A stretch of 64,000 bases of DNA from Gammaproteobacteria bacterium (GCA_016716465.1 JADJWH010000005.1:248001-312000); one strand, 5' to 3'. Positions 1 through 7,164 are shown, counted from the stretch's first letter. The notes: a model not told the origin generated them from the sequence alone. A program made the numbers and translations.

Positions 1-243
1 CCTATTACAGGCGCCGCTGCTGGGGCAATTGGAGGTGCCGCAGGCGCATTTTTCGGCACCTATTTGGGTGGTGGTGGAAGCCTAGGTGATGCTTTTGCTA
101 ATGCGGGGGAAGGTTTCCTCACCGGTTTAGCGAGTGGTTTTATAGCGGGCTTTCCCGGAAAAAGCGCTGTAGCTGTTGGCATTGGTTTGGATTTGTTGCT
201 CAATGGCGCCGCAGGAGCCGGAGCGGAGGAATATTGCAAGTGA
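1..243 (+). CDS. C-terminal fragment of a Gly/Ala-rich protein (possible polymorphic toxin tail)
   Basis: The gene is open at the left edge; 80 residues are visible in frame 1, ending at TGA 241-243. The fragment is strikingly rich in Gly and Ala, with hydrophobic runs such as FLTGLASGFIAGF and a short charged end EEYCK. Such glycine-zipper tails occur at the C-termini of large secreted or Rhs/CDI-type proteins, but no catalytic motif can be recognised here. The next gene overlaps its stop codon and encodes a small membrane protein, the arrangement expected of a toxin with its immunity protein. The base composition is AT-richer than the rest of the window, suggesting transfer. The function is inference only. 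Confidence 0.5.
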   Translation, partial: PITGAAAGAIGGAAGAFFGTYLGGGGSLGDAFANAGEGFLTGLASGFIAGFPGKSAVAVGIGLDLLLNGAAGAGAEEYCK

Positions 244-599
244 CGCTCGGCGACGAAATATGGTTTAGGGTGCTCATTTTTTTATTTGTTCCTTCCTTTG
301 TGTTGATATTTCTCCGGTATAAAAATGGCGATGAGTTGGCAAGAATCAGGAAGTATTTGATTGTACTTTTCTCCTTTGTAGCTTTTTATAGAATATTTTT
401 CACGTTCCCTCAAATTAATGCAGGTATAGTTTTTGGCGCGTTTACTCTTGTGGCAGCGTTTTTTATGTGGAATAGATGGTTATATGAAGAATTATTTCTT
501 TCTACACGGGCGTCATTCACAATTTCTTATAAAGTATACGAAATGGTTGGGTTGTATCTGATAGTAGCCTGCTTGGCATTGGCTATTATTGCTAAATGA
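240..599 (+). CDS. small four-helix integral membrane protein (possible immunity protein)
   Basis: 119 residues from GTG 240, whose GTGA overlaps the TGA of the upstream gene; an in-frame TTG at 234 is the alternative. The Shine-Dalgarno sequence GGAGGA at 225-230 lies 9 nt from the GTG but only 3 nt from the TTG, which favours GTG. Four hydrophobic segments can be seen (VLIFLFVPSFVLIFL, YLIVLFSFVAFY, IVFGAFTLVAAFFMW, LYLIVACLALAII). No family is recognised. Translational coupling to the Gly-rich gene and shared low GC suggest the two moved and act together, as in toxin/immunity pairs whose immunity protein is membrane-bound. The coding region is well supported; the role is a guess. Confidence 0.6.
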   Translation: MTLGDEIWFRVLIFLFVPSFVLIFLRYKNGDELARIRKYLIVLFSFVAFYRIFFTFPQINAGIVFGAFTLVAAFFMWNRWLYEELFLSTRASFTISYKVYEMVGLYLIVACLALAIIAK

Positions 600-991
600 A
601 GGCATCAACTGAACCACCTAGGTTTCCGGAGCTTGTTAACAAGCATAGGTTTGGACTGAACGCTTTTAGTGAAGTCTAACTTGTAGCCGAAATCGAATAT
701 TAAAATACAATATGCAAGATGCACGTCGTCGTGAGCTAAGAATCGTCGAAATCTGAGTGTTGGGCTTCATTTCATTCAGCCCAAACTACTCTTCTTCTAT
801 TCTTCTTCTATTCTCGCCATGCGCTTGAAACAACTATCAAGTGAGAATTGCTCCTGAAATATGTTCAGAAGCTTTTCACATATTTACCGCCAGTGGCGCC
901 CTCAATCGAGTACGATTATCATAATTTGATGTTGATGCCGGTGTGGATGCACCGGAGTTCGTTCTTTCGGCGCGTTTCAGGGGCATCCCGG
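600..991. other. AT-rich intergenic region
   Basis: No convincing gene. It holds a perfect 11-bp tandem duplication of CTTCTTCTATT (791-812) and an inverted repeat AAATATGT-N13-ACATATTT (857-885). The region marks the boundary between the AT-rich left end and the GC-rich chromosome backbone. An upstream-extended reading of the next gene (TTG 848 or ATG 929/947) would overlap part of it. Confidence 0.5.
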
Positions 992-2155
992 GTGAATAAA
1001 TATCTGCTTGTATTGCTGACTCTCGTCGGCGTTACGCCGGTCTACGCCGATACATCCAATGTGCCGGATGCCGCCGCCCTTGGCCGGATGCTGTATTTCG
1101 ACGCGAATCTCTCCCGCAACCGCACGCAGGCCTGCGCCACCTGTCACGCGCCGGAGTCGGGTTTCGTGGACAAGCGCGGCAGCGGTGTCCTGGCGGCGGT
1201 CTCTCTGGGCGATGACGGGCATTCGGTCGGCGATCGCAGCGCACCGACCACCTCCTATGCCAGATTCAGTCCGGCCTTCCACAAGACTGACGATGGAAAA
1301 TATGTTGGTGGCCAGTTCTGGGATGGACGCCGGCCGGATCTCGCGAGCCAGGCGGGTGACCCGATCCTGAACCCGATCGAGATGGCGATGCCCGATAAGC
1401 ACAGCGTGATCGAAAGGCTGCGGGAGAATCAGGTCTATGTCGATGCCTTCAGGCGGTTCTATGGCGAGGCTGTCTGGGATGACACCGAGACTGCCTATGC
1501 GGCGATGACGCGGAGCATCGCCGCCTTCGAGGAGACGGACTTCTTCGCGCCCTTCGATTCCAAATACGACCGCTACCTGCGCGGCGAATACGAGATGACC
1601 GCGCAGGAGAACTTGGGCATGACGCTGTTTTTCTCGCGCCAGTTCACCAACTGCAATCTGTGCCATCAGTTGAGACACAGCCAGGTGGATGTACAGGAAA
1701 CCTTCAGCAATTATCAGTACCACAACATCGGCGTGCCGGCGAACGACGGGCTGAGGACCCTCAACGGCAAGGGCGGGGACTACGTCGATCGCGGACTGCT
1801 GGAGAATCCGGCGGTGCATGAGGCGGGCGAGGCGGGCAAGTTCAAGGTCCCCACGCTGCGCAATGTCGCCGTCACCGGCCCGTACATGCACAACGGGGTC
1901 TTCAACGACCTGCGCACGGTGATCCTGTTTTACAACAAGTACAACAGCCGCAGTCCCAGGCGCCAGATCAATCCGGAAACCGGTATGGAATGGGGTCAGC
2001 CCGAAAACCCCGCGAGTATTTCACGGCAGGAGCTGGAGACCGGCCCCGCCCTCGATGACAAACGGATTGATGCGCTGGTGGCGTTCCTGAAGACCCTGAC
2101 TGACCAGCGCTACGAGCCCCTGCTGGAACGCGACGAGACCCCCGAACACAATTGA
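992..2155 (+). CDS. di-heme cytochrome c peroxidase / MauG family protein
   Basis: A periplasmic di-heme enzyme of the bacterial CCP/MauG superfamily, which uses two c-type hemes to reduce hydrogen peroxide or carry out oxidations. From GTG 992 the product is 387 residues with a signal peptide (NKYLLVLLTLVGVTPVYA, cleavage near residue 19). The heme sites are CATCH (48-52) and CNLCH (221-225). A Met in GPYMHNG (about 299) is the usual distal or loop position, and FKVPTLRNVAVTGPYMHNG is a family hallmark. In-frame upstream starts exist (TTG 848, ATG 929, ATG 947) and would give a long n-region; GTG 992 has AGGGG 8 nt upstream and a normal signal peptide, so it is preferred. It appears to be a single-gene unit. 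The exact substrate cannot be told from sequence. Confidence 0.9.
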   Translation: MNKYLLVLLTLVGVTPVYADTSNVPDAAALGRMLYFDANLSRNRTQACATCHAPESGFVDKRGSGVLAAVSLGDDGHSVGDRSAPTTSYARFSPAFHKTDDGKYVGGQFWDGRRPDLASQAGDPILNPIEMAMPDKHSVIERLRENQVYVDAFRRFYGEAVWDDTETAYAAMTRSIAAFEETDFFAPFDSKYDRYLRGEYEMTAQENLGMTLFFSRQFTNCNLCHQLRHSQVDVQETFSNYQYHNIGVPANDGLRTLNGKGGDYVDRGLLENPAVHEAGEAGKFKVPTLRNVAVTGPYMHNGVFNDLRTVILFYNKYNSRSPRRQINPETGMEWGQPENPASISRQELETGPALDDKRIDALVAFLKTLTDQRYEPLLERDETPEHN

Positions 2156-2355
2156 TAACCCCGGCTTGGCGTTCGTACTTCGCCGGATCCTGCCGGCGGC
2201 CATTCACCCGTTTTCGACACCCCCGGTTTTTCTTCCGAATTTTGCCCCAGGTCAGTTTTTTGCACCGTAAGGACTGGTTTAATTAACTCCTTGGGGCGGT
2301 TTGCACCATTGTTTGGCGCGGTCACTGCGTTGAGCGATTTTGCCGAAATTCAATA

Positions 2356-2374
2356 AGTAATTGTTATTGTTATC
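2356..2374 (-). promoter_or_regulatory. Fur-box-like site
   Basis: Read on the minus strand, the 19-mer starts GATAACAATAAC and matches the classical Fur consensus at 13 of 19 positions by eye. It lies about 20 bp upstream of the sigma-54 -24 element. AT-rich sequence makes chance matches more likely. Confidence 0.3.
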
Positions 2375-2395
2375 TATATACCGAATATCCGGCTA

Positions 2396-2412
2396 TTGGC
2401 ACGGCTAATGCA
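2396..2412 (+). promoter_or_regulatory. sigma-54 (RpoN) promoter, -24/-12
   Basis: TTGGCACGGCTAATGCA fits the RpoN consensus TTGGCACGnnnnTTGCW with one mismatch, and has GG (2398-2399) and GC (2410-2411) exactly 10 nt apart. Transcription would begin near 2423, about 45 nt before the start codon of the small gene. RpoN promoters need an enhancer-binding activator, so the gene is probably tightly conditional. Confidence 0.7.
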
Positions 2413-2468
2413 AGACAGAGGGTGAGTCTGCACACGGGCGACGAACAGGAAATTCAGGAGGATTGCTT

Positions 2469-2645
2469 ATGGTACGCCACGTAAAGGTCAACAAGTCCGG
2501 TTCCTCGCGGGATTCGCTCCCGGAGGGGCAGGGCGCAGGTTCCGCACCGGTCACCATGCCGGCCAAGACGGTCCACATCCCGGCGATGTATATGCGCCCG
2601 TTGGGGGACCGTGAGTTTCAAGGGTGCCTGAAATCGAGGGCATAA
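2469..2645 (+). CDS. small 58-residue protein, unknown
   Basis: ATG 2469 is preceded by a textbook AGGAGG (2456-2461) at 7-nt spacing. The product is soluble, has no signal or membrane segment, is Ser/Gly-rich in the first half (KSGSSRDSLPEGQGAGS) and ends in a more structured tail (MPAKTVHIPAMYMRPLGDREF) with a single Cys near the C-terminus. I do not recognise a family. The gene stands alone between a sigma-54 promoter and the intrinsic terminator at 2723-2749, so the transcript would be about 330 nt. It could be a small protein, a peptide precursor or a dual-function RNA. The strong SD and regulated promoter argue for translation; the low-complexity first half argues for caution. Confidence 0.55.
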   Translation: MVRHVKVNKSGSSRDSLPEGQGAGSAPVTMPAKTVHIPAMYMRPLGDREFQGCLKSRA

Positions 2646-2722
2646 CGAGTTTTTGTGGTGTGGAGCGGTACCCCTAGGGATAGGGCATTGTAGTTTCTCT
2701 CCTGGCAACATCCCCTCATTCA

Positions 2723-2749
2723 CCCCGCGCCCCCCGCGGGGTTTTTTTT
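2723..2749 (+). terminator. intrinsic terminator T1
   Basis: A 7-bp stem CCCCGCG/CGCGGGG with a five-C loop is followed directly by eight T residues. It ends the transcript of the 58-residue gene. Confidence 0.85.
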
Positions 2750-2850
2750 GCCTGAATTTCATTCAGATACGGGACTCCTGGAAATGCACGGAACCTTTTC
2801 CCGTGGGGCCGGTCTCATTAAGTAACAATTTGTCTCCTGCCTGATCCTTC

Positions 2851-2885
2851 GCCCCCGATCTCCTCCAATCGGGGGCTATTTTTTT
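2851..2885 (+). terminator. intrinsic terminator T2
   Basis: A 9-bp stem GCCCCCGAT/ATCGGGGGC with an 8-nt loop is followed by TATTTTTTT. It lies only about 100 nt after T1 with no gene between them, so it probably ends a separate RNA. Confidence 0.8.
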
Positions 2886-3001
2886 GCGGGGTTCACAGGG
2901 CCGCTCTCCAGTCATTAAGCCGGGGTTAAGCCGGGTCTGTTTTACTATCCACGGTGACGGCAAGTTCACTCACTCGCATCACCGACCCATTCCACGTTTA
3001 C

Positions 3002-3053
3002 ACCCCGACGGCTCACCCCTCCCCCTCCATTCGAGTCGTCGGGGTACTTTTTT
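3002..3053 (+). terminator. intrinsic terminator T3
   Basis: A 9-bp stem ACCCCGACG/CGTCGGGGT encloses a 26-nt pyrimidine-rich loop and is followed by ACTTTTTT. The loop is long for a terminator, but the stem is perfect and the T-tract is correctly placed. Confidence 0.6.
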
Positions 3054-3151
3054 CCCCGGTTCTTTGTCATCCTGATGTCGCGCGGACGTTCCCGTGGGGC
3101 GACCGCATCCTAAGTGGCGAATCCGGGGTGAATCAGCGGAAAGGGGGGGCG

Positions 3152-3436
3152 ATGAACAGAAAGCGCGTCGTAGTGTGGGGCGTGGGCGGGATGGCGATGG
3201 CGCTGACCGCCGTGCTGTGGGCGGGCAGGGATGGCGTGGCCGCGGAGGGCTCGTTGGATGAGCGTGTACGCACCTTGCGTACTGCGCCGACCGGAAGCAT
3301 CGTGTCGCAGGAGGAGCGGGAGCGCAACTATCGCAGTTGCCTGTTCAGCTTCCTGCCGCGGGTTGGCAGCGATGTGGCGGCGGAGATGCTGCGTGACGCC
3401 TGCCGGGACGAGTATTTGTCACCGGACTCGAGATAG
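3152..3436 (+). CDS. small membrane-anchored or secreted protein, unknown
   Basis: 94 residues from ATG 3152, preceded by a G-rich run (AAGGGGGGGCG) that can serve as SD. The N-terminus has a basic start (MNRKR) and a hydrophobic stretch (VVVWGVGGMAMALTAVLWAG) acting as signal or anchor. The mature part is charged and ends with a helical pattern NYRSCLFSF...VAAEMLRDAC, two Cys about 25 residues apart, reminiscent of small periplasmic helical-hairpin proteins with paired Cys. No family is assigned with confidence. The reading frame is open far upstream, but the SD and signal-like start favour 3152. Confidence 0.6.
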   Translation: MNRKRVVVWGVGGMAMALTAVLWAGRDGVAAEGSLDERVRTLRTAPTGSIVSQEERERNYRSCLFSFLPRVGSDVAAEMLRDACRDEYLSPDSR

Positions 3437-3460
3437 TTGCGGTGGAGAGTCCCGCCCCGG

Positions 3461-4588
3461 CTAGCGGCCGCCGGAATCGCCAATGCGCTTGAAATGATCG
3501 ATCATCTCCTTGAGCACGCGCTCGCCGGCCTCCTTGTTGCCGAACGGGCCGTGTGTTTTGCCACCGCGCAGGGAGAAGTACCAGCCGGCCTTGATCCCGG
3601 TTTGCGGTGAGGACTGGTAGAACACGCGGTCAGCATCGTAGTGCGGCTGCTCATGTGACCCATCCGTCTCTCCGTGCGGACCGTCCAGGCTCATGTCCTC
3701 GTAGTCGAGTTCTTCCACGTTGATGCCCGTATTCGCGGCGCCCGGGATGAACGAAGGCGTAGTGAACAGATCATCGATCCGCGCGGGATCGAAAGCGAAC
3801 TGCGGTTCTTCGACCGATGATTTTTCCGGATGCGCGACAGCCTGCGTCAGCACGGCCGCCGACCTCGCGGTGTTCATCGTCACCGGCGCCGCGATGGCCT
3901 TGGGCGTGGCGGAGACGCGGCGCGGGACCTTCGCCTTCATCCGCGCCGTCTGCGATCTGACCGCGGGCGGCTGCTGCGCCGCGGCCGACTTCATTACATC
4001 GTCCAGCTCATTGAGCACGGATGCGGGCAAGGTGAAATCGTCTTTGTCCGTCGCATCGAGGGAGTGCATCGAAGCCGGGGCCGTCGATGAGATGGGTGCG
4101 CGGGCCTCGGTCTTCGCCTGGACCGTGGAATCCCTGGCCGCGAGACGCTCGATCTCGGCGCGCAGCAGGTGCAGATTCTGTTCGAGATTCGCATGCCGGG
4201 TCCCGAGGTCGTGCAGTTCCTTCTGCAGCGCGAGGATGAGGCTATCTTCCTGTCCGATCTTGCGGTCGAGTTCCTCATCGCGCAACACGTCCTGGTGGTG
4301 GGCCTGGCCGAGCTTCACATCGAGCCGGGCAATGGCCTCATGGAGGTCACCGATGCTGCGGCCGGTGCGCTCAACGAATTCCTCGTAGGCGGATTCGGGC
4401 GGGGCGGCGGGAACGGAGCTCGATTGCGATTGCCCCGTATGACGCGCAAGGCCGATCATGGCGCCGAGTTCGTGCTGGTGGATCCTGTTTCTGCGCAGAT
4501 AGCGCCAGGTTCCGGCGATGAGCGCGCACAGCAGGAGCGTGATCACCCCGGCCAGCATGATGATGAGTGAGGGCTGCACGTTATTCAT
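3461..4588 (-). CDS. membrane-anchored coiled-coil protein with C-terminal DUF6316-like domain
   Basis: 375 residues: an N-terminal membrane helix (LIIMLAGVITLLLCALIAG, residues 8-26), then a long heptad-like coiled coil (about 65-150; LDVKLGQAHHQ, LQKELHDLG, LEQNLHLLRAEIERL), a low-complexity Ala/Pro/Ser linker, and a C-terminal globular piece of about 55 residues. The last piece (GWYFSLRGGKTHGPFG ... FKRIGDSGGR) is closely similar to the whole of the next minus-strand gene. The family DUF6316 comes to mind; its function is unknown. The topology resembles inner-membrane scaffolding proteins with a periplasmic or cytoplasmic coiled coil. It ends close to, and faces, the gene at 3152. Confidence 0.7.
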   Translation of the reverse strand: MNNVQPSLIIMLAGVITLLLCALIAGTWRYLRRNRIHQHELGAMIGLARHTGQSQSSSVPAAPPESAYEEFVERTGRSIGDLHEAIARLDVKLGQAHHQDVLRDEELDRKIGQEDSLILALQKELHDLGTRHANLEQNLHLLRAEIERLAARDSTVQAKTEARAPISSTAPASMHSLDATDKDDFTLPASVLNELDDVMKSAAAQQPPAVRSQTARMKAKVPRRVSATPKAIAAPVTMNTARSAAVLTQAVAHPEKSSVEEPQFAFDPARIDDLFTTPSFIPGAANTGINVEELDYEDMSLDGPHGETDGSHEQPHYDADRVFYQSSPQTGIKAGWYFSLRGGKTHGPFGNKEAGERVLKEMIDHFKRIGDSGGR

Positions 4589-4715
4589 CCCCGTGAGTCA
4601 ATGGTGCGGCGAGATCGGAATACTACGGCCCCGACCTGGGATCAGGGCCTATCTCTTTGAAACTCACATGGTTAGCGGCAGGTCGTCGGGAAAGTTGATC
4701 GCCGGGGAGGGAGGC

Positions 4716-4943
4716 TCAGCGCCCGCCGGTGTCGCCGCTGCGTTTGAATTTCTCGATCAGGCCCGCCAGCATGCGTTCGGCGAAGCCCTGGGTGTCGAAC
4801 GGCCCGTAGACCAGGCCGCCCCGTACCGTGAAGCACCAGCCGCTGGAATTGGCGTCCAGGGCGTTGTGATAAAAGATGCGTTTGCTGCGAAAATACGCCC
4901 TGCCACCCGCCACCGCCTCGGTGCCGACCAGATTCATCTCCAT
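4716..4943 (-). CDS. small DUF6316-like protein
   Basis: 75 residues from the ATG at 4943 (complement), chosen because GGGAGGACGG sits just upstream; an in-frame ATG at 4985 would add 14 residues that overlap that SD. The sequence (RAYFRSKRIFYHN, GWCFTVRGGLVYGPFD, FKRSGDTGGR) matches the C-terminal domain of the gene just downstream at 3461-4588, including the identical GGR end. The domain looks like a small beta-strand module that binds a partner; no catalytic residues stand out. The two genes probably arose by duplication and domain fusion. Function unknown. Confidence 0.7.
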   Translation of the reverse strand: MEMNLVGTEAVAGGRAYFRSKRIFYHNALDANSSGWCFTVRGGLVYGPFDTQGFAERMLAGLIEKFKRSGDTGGR

Positions 4944-5101
4944 ATTTCCGTCCTCCCTGCGTCGGGAAATTGTGACGTCTGTCACAATCTTCTCTGTGCG
5001 GGTTAACGGCTTGATCGGGACGAAACCTTAACCCGATCATCGATCTGGCAGCCGGGGCGGGCGTCTGCCAATGCGGGATAACCCTATTTTATTAGTCAGA
5101 T

Positions 5102-5120
5102 CAAAATGTTAATCATTGAC
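5102..5120 (+). promoter_or_regulatory. Fur-box-like operator
   Basis: The 19-mer beginning CAAAATGTTAATCATT matches the Fur consensus GATAATGATAATCATTATC at 14 of 19 positions by eye and contains the dyad AATG-N5-CATT. It overlaps the -35 hexamer of the following promoter, so a bound repressor would block polymerase. Confidence 0.5.
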
Positions 5121-5143
5121 AGGGTTTGCCCGATGCATAAAAT
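5116..5143 (+). promoter_or_regulatory. sigma-70 promoter of the Fur-family gene
   Basis: TTGACA (5116-5121), a 16-bp spacer and TAAAAT (5138-5143). Transcription would start near 5150, giving a leader of about 130 nt before the ATG at 5279. Confidence 0.6.
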
Positions 5144-5278
5144 AGATGAAACCTTCGGGTCGATTTCATAAAATTGTCGAGTATGACGCTATAGTTATGC
5201 CTCTATATATACGGATGTCCGTAGAGATAGAGCACGGCGCAGGACGCTGAACGACGATATTCAGGCAGTGGTGAGAGA

Positions 5279-5698
5279 ATGAGCTATCCGCAAACGAATG
5301 CCGAGTTGATCCAGATGCTCCATGAGCATGATGTCAAACCTACTCAACAGCGCATGCAGATCGCGTCCGTTCTGTTCGCCCGACCGCAGCACCTCTCCGC
5401 CGATCAGGTGCTGGAACAGGTCAACAAGATGGAAGGCGCCTACGTGTCGAAGGCCACGGTGTACAACACGCTTGGCCTGTTCACCCGCAAGGGGCTGATT
5501 CGCGAAGTGATCATCAACTCGACGAAGGTATTCTACGACTCGACCACCCACCCCCACCACCACATCTACAACGTGGATACCGGTATGCTGATGGACCTCG
5601 ATGCCGACGAGATCAACATCGAGGGGCTGCCCACGCCGCCGGCGGGGACGCGTATCGATGGGGTGGACGTCGTGGTCCGGGTGCGGCCGGCGAACTGA
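5279..5698 (+). CDS. Fur-family transcriptional regulator (Irr/PerR-like, lacking the CxxC zinc sites)
   Basis: 139 residues. It has the N-terminal winged helix of Fur proteins (KPTQQRMQIASVLFARPQHLSADQVLEQV, recognition helix VSKATVYNTLGLFTRKGLI, about 20-75) followed by a short metal-sensing and dimerisation domain. The histidine cluster HPHHH (91-95) is placed where Irr and Fur proteins bind metal or heme. There is no Cys-x2-Cys pair, unlike canonical Fur, Zur and PerR, which points to an Irr-like sensor; that subgroup assignment is inference. A Fur-like box overlaps its promoter, suggesting autoregulation or control by another Fur protein. It is monocistronic and followed by the tRNA-Thr gene. 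Confidence 0.9.
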   Translation: MSYPQTNAELIQMLHEHDVKPTQQRMQIASVLFARPQHLSADQVLEQVNKMEGAYVSKATVYNTLGLFTRKGLIREVIINSTKVFYDSTTHPHHHIYNVDTGMLMDLDADEINIEGLPTPPAGTRIDGVDVVVRVRPAN

Positions 5699-5745
5699 CC
5701 CGATTTCCGCTGTCGTTGCGTGCGCGGCGCATGTGGACGCCGCGC

Positions 5746-5774
5746 TTGTCGCTCATGGATCGATCTTTTATACT
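5746..5774 (+). promoter_or_regulatory. promoter of tRNA-Thr
   Basis: TTGTCG (5746-5751), a 17-bp spacer and TATACT (5769-5774), then a GC-only discriminator GCCCCC. This is the promoter type of stable RNA genes under stringent control. The likely start near 5781 leaves a 44-nt 5-prime leader removed during processing. Confidence 0.65.
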
Positions 5775-5824
5775 GCCCCCGCCCTGAAGGGTTTTGTCTT
5801 TCCCGCACCACCAGTCCCACCCAT

Positions 5825-5900
<76 letters not shown>

Positions 5901-5955
5901 AGACGCTGCGCTCATTACCGGCCGGCGTTCGATCGGATTGATGATGTCCGCGCGT

Positions 5956-7164
5956 TCAGGTCCCCTGGGGTTGTGCATCGACCTTTTTATCAGAGGGAGC
6001 GCTGTGCACGAATTTCTTCGACAGCATCATCAGGAATGAACTGATCAATACGATCAACATCGCCGATCCCGTCAGGTATTGCGGCAGCGTGAAGGCCTCC
6101 TTGGCATAGATGAACAGCAGCACCGTGATGAGTCCCCGCGGGGCGAACCACAACAACACTTTCGTGCGCTCGCGCCCGACGATCAGACGCAACAGGACGA
6201 TCCGCACCGCGTAGATGATTGCGAGTCCGATGACGGCGGCGAGCCAGGCCTTGATGGACAGGAAGTCGCGCGGGTCCGTCCAGTAACCGAGCAGGACGAA
6301 AAAGAAACCGCGCACGACGAAGGTCAGCTCCTGGACGAGGGTGCGAAACTCAGACAGGGTCAGGCTGTAATCCGCCGGCACCCAGTGGCTGAGTGGCTTG
6401 AAGCGCGTGATGATCGTCGGCTTGTTGAGCAGCAGTCCGAGGATCAGCACCATGATCAGTGGCGAGAAGTGCAGCAGCTCACCCAAAGAATACAGGGCAA
6501 AGAGACCGGCGAGCAGCGGGGTGAAGCGGATATGGCTGTCGGTGCGTAACAGCAGCAGCATCAACACGACCGCGCTGACGATCGAGAGCAGGATGGAGAC
6601 CAGCCCTCCGCCGACGAGATTGAGCAGTATCCCGCCCACCGTTCCGTTCGAGCCGAGCAGCGCGAAGAACAGCAGCACGCCGAGAATATCGGAGATCGAG
6701 CTCTCATAGACGACGAATTCCTGATCGTTCTTGTTCAGGACGCCGCTGCCGGAAATCGCCACCGCGCTGCTGATGACCGCGAACGGCGTGGCGAGCAGCA
6801 GGGTCTGTACGAGATTCAGCGACAACACCGTGGCCGCGACGGGATAAATGAGCAGGATGCACAGCGTGATGCTCAGCACCCCCATGGCACTCGTCGTCGT
6901 CAGCACGCGAAGATGATCCTTGCGGAAGTCGATGTCGAGCGCGCCCTCGAGGACGATCAGGACGAGACCGATGGCGCCGACGATCGGGATCAGCGTGTTG
7001 ATTCCTTCCGGATCGAATCCGTAGTAGCCGAGCACCGGCTTGGCGAGCAGGCCGCTCAACACGAGCACGATGACGGAGGGGATGCCGCGGTGGCGGCAGA
7101 CCTGTTCGATGGCGAAGGCAAACAGCAGAAAGATCGATGCGGCGAAGATGGTCTGATAGGTCAT
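5956..7164 (-). CDS. cation:proton antiporter (CPA family)
   Basis: 402 residues, almost entirely hydrophobic, with about 11-12 predicted membrane helices, typical of Na+(K+)/H+ exchangers of the CPA superfamily. Recognisable elements are the N-terminal helices ending in IPSVIVLVLSGLLAKP, the segment GLVLIVLEGALDIDF (the conserved region around the transport acid in NhaP-type proteins) and AVISSAVAISGSGVLNKNDQEFVVYESSISDILGVLLFFALL, where ESSISD holds acidic residues expected at the ion site. There is no long cytoplasmic TrkA-type C-terminal domain. It should exchange monovalent cations for protons in the inner membrane. It converges on the tRNA-Thr gene. Confidence 0.88.
   Translation of the reverse strand: MTYQTIFAASIFLLFAFAIEQVCRHRGIPSVIVLVLSGLLAKPVLGYYGFDPEGINTLIPIVGAIGLVLIVLEGALDIDFRKDHLRVLTTTSAMGVLSITLCILLIYPVAATVLSLNLVQTLLLATPFAVISSAVAISGSGVLNKNDQEFVVYESSISDILGVLLFFALLGSNGTVGGILLNLVGGGLVSILLSIVSAVVLMLLLLRTDSHIRFTPLLAGLFALYSLGELLHFSPLIMVLILGLLLNKPTIITRFKPLSHWVPADYSLTLSEFRTLVQELTFVVRGFFFVLLGYWTDPRDFLSIKAWLAAVIGLAIIYAVRIVLLRLIVGRERTKVLLWFAPRGLITVLLFIYAKEAFTLPQYLTGSAMLIVLISSFLMMLSKKFVHSAPSDKKVDAQPQGT

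Larger units (their letters stand above)
2646..3151. other. intergenic region with three terminators, candidate small RNAs
   Basis: No convincing protein gene. Three intrinsic terminators on the + strand (2723, 2851, 3002) divide the stretch into pieces of about 100-150 nt. The 12-mer TTCCCGTGGGGC occurs twice (about 2799 and 3089). Without matching promoters that I can defend, the pieces are only candidates for small RNA genes. Confidence 0.4.
4944..5278. other. divergent intergenic regulatory region
   Basis: This 335-bp stretch separates the minus-strand DUF6316-like gene from the Fur/Irr-type regulator. It contains an AT-rich core (5080-5230) with a sigma-70 promoter and a Fur-like box, and a short palindrome CGGATGTCCG near 5212. 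No gene is seen in it. Confidence 0.6.

Noticed and set aside
825..840. FNR-like inverted repeat TTGA-N8-TCAA before the peroxidase gene
   Set aside because: FNR/ANR sites need TTGA-N6-TCAA; the spacing is two bases too long.
977..1891. 304-codon ORF on the minus strand
   Set aside because: Antisense shadow of the di-heme peroxidase, which has clear heme motifs; the product is Arg/His-rich without any domain.
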